Position numbers and translations under genes: made by a program
Assembly (NCBI GenBank): GCA_947472765.1
Contig: CANJCM010000034.1
Location: 1-46,936 of the forward strand
Direction: 5' to 3'
DNA length: 46,936 bases
From: Opitutia bacterium
GTDB lineage: Bacteria > Verrucomicrobiota > Verrucomicrobiia > Opitutales > Opitutaceae
The notes under the pieces: generated by a model
The model's database searches: none
What the model saw: the letters and a program-made list of their open reading frames with translations, nothing else
Told to the model about the DNA's origin: nothing
In this document: one piece after another, positions 1 to 6,888 of the stretch
Layout of the letters: every line of letters begins with the position of its first letter
Position numbering within the stretch: position 1 is the stretch's first letter

Positions 1-344
1 GCGCGCCCTCTGCACTGCTGTACTTCCGGATCGTCGTTTCGTGCGAGGATTTCAGAGGATCGGAGCAGGAAGGCCGGGGAGTTCGGGAAGTTCAGAGCGT
101 TCGCTTCCCGGTCGCCTCAATCTCCCTGTTTTAGAATCTCCCGTCTCCGCGTGAAAAGGGATCGTCGAGTCGGCTCTTAGCGCCTTCGCAGCTTTGCGCT
201 TAATCTCCGGAGTTTGAAGGCTTGAGGTCTGACTTGGTTGTGGCTCCGCCGCGCTATGGCCCGTGGACCACACTTCCGTTCAAACGGCGCCGGCCCAATT
301 CGCCCGCCTCCCATCCTGTCCATCCTGTTCATCCTGTCTAAAAC
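1..344. other. Gene-free left edge with a tandem 9-mer
   Basis: I see no convincing gene here; short frames in it have no recognisable protein character. Three tandem 9-mers of the type CATCCTGTC or CATCCTGTT lie at 312-338, a few bases beyond the stop codon of the threonine aldolase gene. A related CATCCTG word recurs near 20000. The block belongs with the dispersed intergenic words found throughout the window. The first bases could hold the end of a gene lying outside the window, but I cannot show it. Confidence 0.5.
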
Positions 345-1394
345 TCAGCTGACCGCGTCACGCACGGCCTTCGCATCCGCCAGAAATGCCTCCACGTCTT
401 CGTCCCGCGTCGCCCACGAACACATCAGCCGGTAGCCACGCTCACCGATAAACAGATAAAAGTGCCAGCCGCGCGCCGTGAGTCCGGCGAAGATCGCGGG
501 CGGCAGTTCGACAAATACGCCGTTGGCCTCGGTGGGCTCGAGCAAGGGGAAGCCGAGGGCGCGCAGCCCCTCCGCGAGTTTCGTCGCCTGCCGATTCGCG
601 TGTCCCGCATGACGCAGCCATGCGCCGTCCCGCAGCACCGCATTCCATTGCGCGCTGCTGAAGCGGAGCTTGGGCGGCAACTGGCCTGACTGCTTCAGCC
701 GGTATTCAAACTCGCGCGCGAGGTCCCGCTGGAAGAAGATTATCGCCTCGCTGCCGAGCAGACCGTTCTTCGTCCCGCCGAAGCAAAGCACGTCGACGCC
801 CGCCCGCCACGTGAGATCCGCCGGCGAATGTCCCTTCGCCACGAGCGTCGCGGCCGCGTTCGCGAATCGCGCGCCATCGAGATGCACGACCAACCCGCGT
901 TGATGCGCGAAGTCCGTCAGCGCCCGCACCTCCACCGGGGTGTAGACCGTGCCCACCTCCGTTGCCTGCGTCAGCGACAGCACGCGGTGCTTCGGAAAAT
1001 GCACCCCGTGTCCGCGGTGCAGCGCCGGCTCGAGCGCGTCGGTCTGCAGTTTCCCATGCGGTCCAGGTACCGTGAGGACTTTGCTTCCCCCGGTGAAAAA
1101 CTCGGGCGCGCCGCACTCGTCCGTGTCCACGTGCGACATCGCATGGCACAGAATCCCGTGGTGACGCTGGCAAAGCGCACCAAGCACGATCGCGTTCGCC
1201 GCCGTCCCGTTCGACGCAAAGTAGACGTCGCACTCCGTCTCGAACAGCGCCGCGAACCGCGTCCGGGCTTCCGCCGTGTGTGCATCGTCACCGTAGCTTG
1301 GCGCCGCGCCCGCATTGGCCGGGCCCAGCGCCGCGAGCGCTTCCGGACAAATCCCGGCAGTCGTGTCGCTGGCGAAGGCGTAATTGTCGGCCAT
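345..1394 (-). CDS. Low-specificity L-threonine aldolase family PLP enzyme
   Basis: A 349-residue protein of the beta-eliminating lyase / threonine aldolase family (PLP fold type I). These cytosolic enzymes cleave L-threonine or L-allo-threonine to glycine and acetaldehyde. Near the N-terminus is SDTTAGICPEAL, the segment where family members bind substrate. The segment HVDTDECGAPEFFTGGSK contains a phosphate-binding region, HLDGARFANA carries the Asp that contacts the PLP ring nitrogen, and CFGGTKNG holds the Schiff-base lysine. The frame extends upstream to 1502, but the ATG at 1394 starts where family members normally start, so the longer N-terminus is rejected. Length is typical. It is divergent from aroK with about 140 bp between them. 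Substrate preference (threonine, allo-threonine or phenylserine) cannot be read from sequence. Confidence 0.9.
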   Translation of the reverse strand: MADNYAFASDTTAGICPEALAALGPANAGAAPSYGDDAHTAEARTRFAALFETECDVYFASNGTAANAIVLGALCQRHHGILCHAMSHVDTDECGAPEFFTGGSKVLTVPGPHGKLQTDALEPALHRGHGVHFPKHRVLSLTQATEVGTVYTPVEVRALTDFAHQRGLVVHLDGARFANAAATLVAKGHSPADLTWRAGVDVLCFGGTKNGLLGSEAIIFFQRDLAREFEYRLKQSGQLPPKLRFSSAQWNAVLRDGAWLRHAGHANRQATKLAEGLRALGFPLLEPTEANGVFVELPPAIFAGLTARGWHFYLFIGERGYRLMCSWATRDEDVEAFLADAKAVRDAVS

Positions 1395-1532
1395 GCCGCA
1401 AACTTCGCCCCGCGGTCGCGCCGGGCCAAGCCATAATCGACTCCGAGACCGCCCGAGTCCCTCCCGCGCCCGGGCGGCTCCGCCCAAGTTAAGGTTTGGC
1501 AACGTGAAACCCCGGCCGTTTCGTCAGCACGG

Positions 1533-2078
1533 ATGCAACCCGCGGACGTCAACCTCTACCTCGTCGGCTTCATGGGCACCGGGAAGAGCACGGTCGGACG
1601 CGCGGTCGCGCAGAAGCTCGGGTTCGACCTGCTCGACAGCGATCACGAGATCGAGCGGCTGCAGGGGAAGACGATCGCGGACATCTTCGCGCAGCAGGGC
1701 GAGCCCGCGTTTCGAGCGATGGAACGCGAGTTCATCCTCCACGGCCATCCGGCCGAACGGACGGTCATCTCCTGTGGCGGAGGCCTCGTCGTCCAGCCGG
1801 GCATGCTCGAGTTGCTCAAGGCGCGCGGCGTCGTCGTCTGCCTGCACGCCTCGATCGAGACCATTCTCGCCCGCACCGCGCGGCACCGGAACCGGCCTCT
1901 GCTCGAAGTCGCCGATCCGGATGCCCGCGTGCGCACCCTGTTTGCCCAGCGCGAGCCGATCTACCGGCAATCCGGCACGCTCATCCTCACCGACGGCCGG
2001 CCACTCAACGACATCACGGCTCACGTCATGCGGGCCTGGAAGCGGGACGCGGTCGACTTCGTCCGCGCGAAGGCCTGA
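1533..2078 (+). CDS. aroK: Shikimate kinase
   Basis: A 181-residue P-loop kinase that phosphorylates shikimate to shikimate 3-phosphate with ATP, the fifth step of the chorismate pathway. Residues 12-20 (GFMGTGKST) form the Walker A loop. DSDHEIE at 35-41 supplies the Asp residues for Mg2+ and shikimate. SCGGG is the shikimate-binding glycine motif, and RHRNRPLL is the lid segment with its conserved Arg. The length (about 170-180) is normal for AroK/AroL. The ATG at 1533 has no purine-rich Shine-Dalgarno sequence before it. queG follows about 40 bp downstream on the same strand, so co-transcription is likely. A glutamine amidotransferase that works on chorismate lies far away at 43734. Confidence 0.95.
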   Translation: MQPADVNLYLVGFMGTGKSTVGRAVAQKLGFDLLDSDHEIERLQGKTIADIFAQQGEPAFRAMEREFILHGHPAERTVISCGGGLVVQPGMLELLKARGVVVCLHASIETILARTARHRNRPLLEVADPDARVRTLFAQREPIYRQSGTLILTDGRPLNDITAHVMRAWKRDAVDFVRAKA

Positions 2079-2120
2079 GGTCGGGCGAGCGCGGCGCCGA
2101 TGCCGCGCCGCCACTGCCGG

Positions 2121-3275
2121 ATGAGTTCCCTCCAGGAAGATTTTCGCCGGCGGCTCGCGACGCTTGGTTTCGACGACGTGCGGTTCGCGGCGATTGGGGA
2201 CCCGGCCCTGCCCGCCGAGGCCGCAGCCCTGCAACGCTGGCTCGACGCCGGGATGCAGGCGGAAATGAAGTGGATCGATCGCACGGCGGACAAACGCGCC
2301 GAGCCGAATCTCGTCCTCGGCGGCGTGAAGTCGATCGTGATGCTCGGGGTCAATTACTGGAGTGACTCGCTCGCCCGCGAAGGAACGGCCGCAGGCAACC
2401 GGCCGGCGTGGGCGCGTTACGCCCTGTACGAGGATTACCATGACACGATGCGGGCCGCACTGATCGCGGCCGGCAAGGCGCTCGAGGAAATGTACGGCGC
2501 GGCCCCGACCGACTATCGGTACTATGTCGACACCGGCCCGGTGCTCGAACGGAGCTGGGCCGCGCGCAGCGGGATCGGGTTCGTCGGCAAGAATGCGATG
2601 CTCATCTCCCGGAGCCACGGCAACTGGCTCTTCCTCGCCGGTCTGCTGACGACGGTCGAGTTCACCCCAGATCCGCCGATCACCCGCGCCGGCGGCGGCG
2701 AGGGCGTGGGCCTGCTTTGCGGCACGTGCACCCGCTGTCTTTCGGCGTGCCCGACGGACGCGTTTCCCTCGCCGGGAGTCGTCGATGCGCGCCGCTGCGT
2801 CTCCTACCAGACGATCGAGAACAAGGGCATCATCCCGCGCGAACTGCGGCCGGGGATCGGCCACCGCATCTACGGCTGCGACGTCTGCCTCGAGGTGTGC
2901 CCATGGAATCGATTCGCGCAGGCGGGTCGCCAGCTGCTGCTCGCGGCCCGGCACGATCTCGCTGAGTTGACGCTACCGGAATTGCTCGCGCTCACGCCGG
3001 AACGATTTGCCGAGGTTTTCCGGCGCACGCCAATCAAGCGGCTCAAACTCACCGGACTTCTGCGCAACGCCTGTGTCGTCGCGGGTAACTCCGGCGACGC
3101 AACCCTCCTCCCCGCACTGCTGCCACTCGCCACGCAGCATCAGTCCGCCCTGGTGCGCGCCCACGCCGTCTGGGCGATCCGAAAGCTCGGAGGCCACCCC
3201 ACTCTCGCCATCACCCAAGGGGCCGAGACCGATCCAGACGTCCTCAACGAATACACGGCCCCGCTCACCAGTTGA
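2121..3275 (+). CDS. queG: Epoxyqueuosine reductase
   Basis: A cobalamin-dependent iron-sulfur enzyme that reduces epoxyqueuosine to queuosine in the wobble base of tRNAs for Tyr, His, Asn and Asp. The N-terminal half is the QueG-specific cobalamin-binding region (YVDTGPVLERSWAARSGIGF and following). Two 4Fe-4S motifs follow: CGTCTRCLSACP and CDVCLEVCPWN. The C-terminal part (about residues 290-370) is helical and HEAT-like, as in structures of the family. The frame opens at 2100; the ATG at 2121 (MSSLQEDF) gives the usual N-terminus and 384 residues, but 2100 cannot be excluded. tgt, which inserts the queuosine precursor, is at 41892-43040 on the other strand. The stop codon is followed in the same frame by an allophanate hydrolase tail, so the 3' flank has been rearranged. 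Confidence 0.95.
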   Translation: MSSLQEDFRRRLATLGFDDVRFAAIGDPALPAEAAALQRWLDAGMQAEMKWIDRTADKRAEPNLVLGGVKSIVMLGVNYWSDSLAREGTAAGNRPAWARYALYEDYHDTMRAALIAAGKALEEMYGAAPTDYRYYVDTGPVLERSWAARSGIGFVGKNAMLISRSHGNWLFLAGLLTTVEFTPDPPITRAGGGEGVGLLCGTCTRCLSACPTDAFPSPGVVDARRCVSYQTIENKGIIPRELRPGIGHRIYGCDVCLEVCPWNRFAQAGRQLLLAARHDLAELTLPELLALTPERFAEVFRRTPIKRLKLTGLLRNACVVAGNSGDATLLPALLPLATQHQSALVRAHAVWAIRKLGGHPTLAITQGAETDPDVLNEYTAPLTS

Positions 3276-3467
3276 GTCTCGTCTACCCGGCTGTCCGCGA
3301 CCGATTTCGGCACCTTCGTCGCCGCGATTCCTCCCCCCCTGGGCATCGGCACGTTGAGCCTGAGCAACGGCGAATCTGTGAAGGGTTTCCTCTGCGAACC
3401 CGCCGCTCTCGCCGGCGCCGAGGACATCTCGCACCTCGGCGGCTGGCGCGCCTTTCTGCGGCGCTAG
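3276..3467 (+). pseudogene. Remnant: C-terminal end of allophanate hydrolase
   Basis: Directly after the queG stop, in the same frame, an open stretch ends in TAG at 3465-3467. From about 3303 it translates with [18 protein letters not shown], then [18 protein letters not shown], then GGWRAFLRR. This is the closing part of the C-terminal domain of allophanate hydrolase (AtzF/DUR1 type), ending in the usual GGWRAYL-like sequence. The amidase domain and most of the C-terminal domain are absent, and there is no plausible start codon of its own. I read it as the scar of a deletion or recombination that joined queG to the tail of a urea or allophanate degradation gene. The match rests on family memory, not on a search. 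Confidence 0.75.
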
Positions 3468-3513
3468 GGACTAAGTGGCCAAGAACCCACGACCCACTGA
3501 GGACACTCGCCGA

Positions 3514-3744
3514 TCAAAGTTTTGCCCCACCAAGCAACTCACTCCCGGTCATCTTCATGGCTTCAGCCAAACGAACTATGGATTCCAGCGAGGGCATCTG
3601 TTGGCCACGTTCAACGTTTCCAACGAAGTTCAGACTCAGACCTGATAACTCAGCCAGCGACTCCTGAGTAATTTTGCGTCCAACGCGTTGATTGCGCACA
3701 GCCTCGCCGAAGGCTTTTTGCAATTTCGCGGCGCGGTCGGGCAC
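3514..3744 (-). CDS. XRE-family helix-turn-helix regulator
   Basis: A 76-residue, single-domain DNA-binding protein. The segment from about residue 14 to 70 (RNQRVGRKITQESLAELSG, then SLNFVGNVERGQQMPSLES) is a standard Cro/C1-type five-helix HTH, with TQESLAELSG and NFVGNVERG as the two central helices. It starts with GTG at 3744; no Shine-Dalgarno sequence is visible. The size and architecture resemble restriction-modification controller proteins and small phage-like repressors, but no restriction or toxin gene is adjacent. It is divergent from a PEP-CTERM protein gene. The 94 bp between them carry four copies of ATACCC or its complement, plausible binding sites for autoregulation and control of the neighbour. 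Base composition is clearly lower in GC than the flanking metabolic genes. Confidence 0.85.
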   Translation of the reverse strand: MPDRAAKLQKAFGEAVRNQRVGRKITQESLAELSGLSLNFVGNVERGQQMPSLESIVRLAEAMKMTGSELLGGAKL

Positions 3745-3753
3745 GCTGAGAGA

Positions 3754-3838
3754 ATACCCGGGATACCCACCATAGATTAACCAACGATAATGGGTATTTC
3801 ATTGACCCGTCCTTGCTCTGCTGTGCCAGTATATACCC
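3754..3838. promoter_or_regulatory. Candidate operator: repeated ATACCC / GGGTAT boxes
   Basis: ATACCC occurs at 3754-3759 and 3763-3768, three bases apart. Its complement GGGTAT is at 3792-3797, and ATACCC again at 3833-3838, touching the ATG at 3839. Four copies of a 6-mer in 85 bp between a divergent HTH gene and its neighbour suggest an operator array. The first pair sits where the XRE promoter should be. The last would block translation or transcription initiation of the PEP-CTERM gene. That the XRE protein binds here is inference. Confidence 0.5.
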
Positions 3839-4570
3839 ATGAAAAGACTCCTTTTATTGGCGTGTTTCGTGACCCTGCGACTTTCCGGCCAAACGCTACT
3901 AACGGACGACTTTTCCGGGGGCAGTCTGGACACTGGCAAATGGCAGGTTACCGCGCCGATGGCTGACTCGCTAATGTATGCCAGCGCCGGCAACGCAGTT
4001 TTCTTTCAACGCGGTACGTTGATAAGCCAAGCAGACTTCTCACCTGGAATTCAGATCACTGGCTCGTTTGCATTCACCGGGGGAGTTCACGATGGTTTTT
4101 GGATTCCACTGCGGACGGATGGCACGGTGCTAGCCCCTCATTACAATTTCCAAAGTAACATCTACGTTGGATTCAATCGGCAGGGAAGTGACAACGGCGA
4201 CAAGGTCGGAATAGAGAATATCTACATCGCCGCAGGAACCGCCCCAGCGTTCATTGGTAGTTTCAGTTTCACCCAGGGAGCGTCCTACGATTTTAAGATC
4301 GTGGACGACGGCACTCAGATCACTCTGTTCTTGGCAGACCTAAATTCTCCCTTCGGCTCAGCCTCCACAACGGAGCGAGACGGCTACAAGCTAGGCCTTC
4401 AAAACCGGGGAACTGTTCCTTGGTTTCCGACCACGGACAATGAAGTGCGATTGTCCTCCTTCACAGTTACCGCCATACCTGAACCGAGCACATTTGCCGC
4501 GGTTGCGGGGCTTTTGGCACTGGCAATCGGCTGCAGATCGAGGTGTGCGGCCACGAGCCGCAGGGTTTAG
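3839..4570 (+). CDS. PEP-CTERM sorting domain protein
   Basis: A 243-residue exported protein. Residues 1-18 (MKRLLLLACFVTLRLSGQ) form a signal peptide. The body (about 19-210) is a beta-rich secreted domain with DDFSGGSLDTGKWQV near its start, as in concanavalin/laminin-G-like or DUF1583-like folds; I do not recognise a specific activity. The C-terminus has the PEP-CTERM signal: PEP at 214-216, a hydrophobic helix at about 217-231, and an arginine-containing tail. Such proteins are processed by exosortase, usually in species that make exopolysaccharide. The gene is lower in GC than its surroundings: 26 of 60 bases in 4141-4200 are G or C, against 43 of 60 in 4861-4920 of metF. The start has no Shine-Dalgarno sequence and abuts an ATACCC box. 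Recent acquisition together with the XRE gene is plausible. Confidence 0.85.
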   Translation: MKRLLLLACFVTLRLSGQTLLTDDFSGGSLDTGKWQVTAPMADSLMYASAGNAVFFQRGTLISQADFSPGIQITGSFAFTGGVHDGFWIPLRTDGTVLAPHYNFQSNIYVGFNRQGSDNGDKVGIENIYIAAGTAPAFIGSFSFTQGASYDFKIVDDGTQITLFLADLNSPFGSASTTERDGYKLGLQNRGTVPWFPTTDNEVRLSSFTVTAIPEPSTFAAVAGLLALAIGCRSRCAATSRRV

Positions 4571-4672
4571 TATCTTACGCCCTGGTGCCGGTTTCAGACC
4601 GGCCTTGTCGTGCTGCATCGGGAATCCGCGGCATCTGCAATCTGCAATAGGTGCCGATCACCGGGGATACTT

Positions 4673-4702
4673 AATTCGCCGCTTTACGAGGAGCGGCGAA
4701 TT
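4673..4702 (+). promoter_or_regulatory. Perfect hairpin in the metF leader
   Basis: An 11-bp perfect stem (arms AATTCGCCGCT at 4673-4683 and AGCGGCGAATT at 4692-4702) with an 8-base loop TTACGAGG lies 20 bp before the metF ATG. There is no T-run after it, so it does not look like a simple terminator. The position suggests a role in metF mRNA stability or initiation, or a dispersed repeat copy. A shorter hairpin (GCCGGT/ACCGGC) lies at about 4587-4603, just after the PEP-CTERM gene. Confidence 0.5.
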
Positions 4703-4722
4703 CCATTCCGTCGCGCTTCCGT

Positions 4723-5601
4723 ATGACGCCCGACCGGCCGATCTCCGAACTCTTCGCGCAAAAGCGCCCGCTCCGCTCGCTGGAATTCTTTCCGCCGCGG
4801 GACGACGCCGGCGTGGAGGCCCTCCGCGCCACGGCCTCAGCGTTGAAGTCGCTGACCCCGGACTTCGTGTCCGTGACCTATGGCGCCGGCGGCTCGACGC
4901 GCGATCGCACCGCGCAGGTCAGCGCGCTGCTGCGGACCGAATTTGGTTTCACGGTGATGCCGCACCTCACGTGCGTCGGGCACTCCCGCGAGGAACTCGG
5001 TGAGATCGCGGATCGGATCCACGGCGGCGGCTTCCGCAATATCATGACGCTCCGTGGCGATCCGCCCAAGGGCGCGGTCAACTTCACGCCGGCGCCCGGC
5101 GGTCTGCGGTATGCCAACGATCTCGTGACGCTCCTCCGCTCACGCCACCCGGACTTTTGTCTCGGAGTCGCCGGGTATCCGGAAAAGCACCTCGAGGCAC
5201 CCTCGCTGGAGATCGATCTGGAAAACCTGCGTCGCAAGGTCGACGCCGGCGCGGCGTTCGTCACGACGCAGCTCTTCTTCGACAACGCCCTCTACTTCCG
5301 CTTCGTCGATCGGTGCCGGGCCGCGGGGATCAACGTGCCCATCGTGCCCGGCATCATGCCGGTGCACGCCATCAAGCAGGTGCAGCAGTTCAGCTCGAAG
5401 ATGGGCGCGACGATGCCAGCCGCGCTGCTCAAGCGCCTCGAGCTCGCGTCCGAGAATCCCGACGTTGTCGAAATCATCGGCATCGACTGGGCGCTCGATC
5501 AAGTCCGCGACCTCCTCGCCCGCGGCGCGCCGGGCTATCACCTCTATATCATGAATCGCGCCAAGGCCGCGCTGGCGCTCGCCGCGGGGCTGGCCGCGTA
5601 G
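4723..5601 (+). CDS. metF: Methylenetetrahydrofolate reductase
   Basis: A 292-residue FAD-dependent TIM-barrel enzyme that reduces 5,10-methylenetetrahydrofolate to 5-methyltetrahydrofolate, the methyl donor for methionine synthase. SLEFFPPRDD near residue 19 carries the catalytic Glu of the family. SVTYGAGGSTRDRT and HLTCVGHSREEL are conserved flavin/folate segments. MTLRGDPP is the region where the substrate-contacting Asp lies, and TQLFFDN and PIVPGIMPV complete the barrel. The length matches bacterial MetF. The ATG at 4723 has no Shine-Dalgarno sequence. It stands alone, with no other methionine gene nearby. A 34-bp dispersed T-rich word begins about four bases after the stop codon. Confidence 0.96.
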   Translation: MTPDRPISELFAQKRPLRSLEFFPPRDDAGVEALRATASALKSLTPDFVSVTYGAGGSTRDRTAQVSALLRTEFGFTVMPHLTCVGHSREELGEIADRIHGGGFRNIMTLRGDPPKGAVNFTPAPGGLRYANDLVTLLRSRHPDFCLGVAGYPEKHLEAPSLEIDLENLRRKVDAGAAFVTTQLFFDNALYFRFVDRCRAAGINVPIVPGIMPVHAIKQVQQFSSKMGATMPAALLKRLELASENPDVVEIIGIDWALDQVRDLLARGAPGYHLYIMNRAKAALALAAGLAA

Positions 5602-5997
5602 CGGCATTTTCGATTTCCGATTCTCGATTTTCGAGTGGGGAACGGAGCGCCGACCCAATACGGCCCCGGGATTTTCCACCGTCGGTTGTCATTCTGAGCG
5701 GGAGCGAAGCATCCAGGCGTAACGATCGCCGTTCTGAGGCCGGCCTTACGTCATCCGGAACCGACAGCCGTCTGCATGGATTCTTCGCTGCGCTCAGAAT
5801 GACAGACCAGAAGAAGATTTGGGCGCACACGAGGTGCGCCCCTACGACCCAAGCCAGCTAGGGCCGCCGCGGAACCGATCTTACCACCGAGACACCGAGA
5901 ACGCCGTCGTTCTCCGCGTCTCGGTGTCTCGGTCGTTAATTTCCGAGGATCGAAGTTCGCCCAATCGAAAATCGAGAATCCAAAATCGAAAATCCCC
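5602..5997. repeat. Mosaic of five dispersed repeat types
   Basis: A gene-free gap between metF and the SUI1-like gene, made almost entirely of repeats. At 5605-5640 and 5962-5997 are two oppositely oriented copies of a TTTTCGATTT-type word, framing the block. At 5687-5806 is a long imperfect palindrome whose arms read roughly GTCATTCTGAGCG and CGCTCAGAATGAC. At 5821-5845 is a REP-like hairpin (GGGCGCA/TGCGCCC) with CTAC, the complement of a GTAG foot, at 5842-5845. At 5886-5933 is a 15-bp perfect stem (ACCGAGACACCGAGA pairing with TCTCGGTGTCTCGGT). I see no coding potential. Confidence 0.8.
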
Positions 5998-6396
5998 TCA
6001 CCCTCCCGCGAACACCGCGCGGAATCCCGCCTCCGTCAGAATTTTCGCCACGGTTTCCCTCTGGTCGCCCTGAATCTCGATCACGCCGTCCTTGACGGTG
6101 CCGCCGCAGCCGCAGGCGGCGCGCATTTTCTTCGCGAGTTGTTCCTTCTCGGGCAGCCCGATGCCGACGAAGCCGTCGACCACCGTCACCGTCTTGCCGC
6201 CGCGCCCGCCGGTCTCGCGCCGCACGTCGACGCGTCCGCGATTCTTCACCGGCTTCGCTTCCGGCGCTGGCCGGCCGGCAGTTTTCGGTGCGCTGGCGGG
6301 GTTCGCGTTCGGCAGTCCGGCCGCCGAGAGCGCCGCAAACGGGTTATGCCCCAACGACCCGCCGCCATCCGTGGAAATCTTCTGAGGACCGCTCAT
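5998..6396 (-). CDS. SUI1/YciH-family translation factor homologue
   Basis: A protein of about 132 residues. The C-terminal half (RETGGRGGKTVTVVDGFVGI, then MRAACGCGGTVKDGVIEIQG, then AKILTEAGF) is a full SUI1/eIF1 domain, as in bacterial YciH. The N-terminal half is a low-complexity Gly/Ala/Pro/Lys tail. Bacterial members are thought to influence start-codon fidelity on the 30S subunit, but the role is not settled. The frame extends to 6438; the ATG at 6396 (MSGPQKIST) fits the family better. The gene follows a small unknown gene by 45 bp on the same strand, and both diverge from sucA. This is a fidelity-type factor in a genome whose starts lack Shine-Dalgarno sequences, though no functional link is shown. 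Confidence 0.85.
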   Translation of the reverse strand: MSGPQKISTDGGGSLGHNPFAALSAAGLPNANPASAPKTAGRPAPEAKPVKNRGRVDVRRETGGRGGKTVTVVDGFVGIGLPEKEQLAKKMRAACGCGGTVKDGVIEIQGDQRETVAKILTEAGFRAVFAGG

Positions 6397-6441
6397 GGAC
6401 ACGTTCTCCGACCCGGTGAGGCCGGACCGCAACGCCAAAGC

Positions 6442-6696
6442 TTACTGACCCGCCCGTCCGCCGCAGACGCCGACCGGAATGTCGGATTCGCCACCCAGAA
6501 ACATCTGCGCCTTCGCATAACTCCGGTTCTGGAGGAAGTGAACCAGCTGCGGGTGCAGTGAAGCCCGGCCTTGGGCCAGCAGGTCGTCCAATTGGGCCAT
6601 GGAGGTGTTAATTGCCTGCGCATCAGCAACCTTAATACCGGCGAGGAGGGCGGTGAGCGCGGCTTTAATCTGCGTTTCCATGGGCGAAGTGGGCAT
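6442..6696 (-). CDS. Small hypothetical protein (84 aa)
   Basis: I do not recognise this family. The 84-residue product is predicted helical: METQIKAALTALLAGIKVAD, then MAQLDDLLAQGRASLHPQL, then an HFLQNRSYAKAQMFLGG segment, ending in a small Cys-Gly tail. It has no signal peptide or membrane segment. It lies 45 bp upstream of the SUI1-like gene in the same direction, so the two probably share a transcript. It is divergent from sucA. The ATG at 6681 (METQ) is an alternative start five codons downstream and has a pyrimidine-rich leader like other genes here. It is probably real because it fills the gap cleanly, has no better rival frame, and has ordinary protein composition. Confidence 0.6.
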   Translation of the reverse strand: MPTSPMETQIKAALTALLAGIKVADAQAINTSMAQLDDLLAQGRASLHPQLVHFLQNRSYAKAQMFLGGESDIPVGVCGGRAGQ

Positions 6697-6888
6697 TCAC
6701 TAATTCCGCTGTTACCCACGTTAAGCGCGATTGCAATCCCCCAGCCCGGCTGCGCGGCACTTGTCTCGCGCTGGCGACCGTGGTCTATTCACCGCTTCTT
6801 TTCTCGCGACGACCCGCCACGGCGGCGCCAAGGCACACACACCTTTGGCACCCGCCCCAGCCGCAGGTCCGACCGGATCTCCCTCTTC

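Noticed and set aside
3272-3667. Plus-strand frame of 131 codons after queG
   Set aside because: Wrong frame. The frame in phase with queG carries the allophanate hydrolase tail, and the rest is antisense to the XRE gene.
3514-3838. Restriction-modification controller or toxin-antitoxin module
   Set aside because: The small XRE protein would fit, but no methylase, endonuclease or toxin gene adjoins it. The divergent partner is a secreted PEP-CTERM protein.
4571-4722. SAM- or SAH-type riboswitch upstream of metF
   Set aside because: I looked for the conserved cores and pairing pattern and found only an isolated perfect hairpin and a CATCTGCAATCTGCAAT word.
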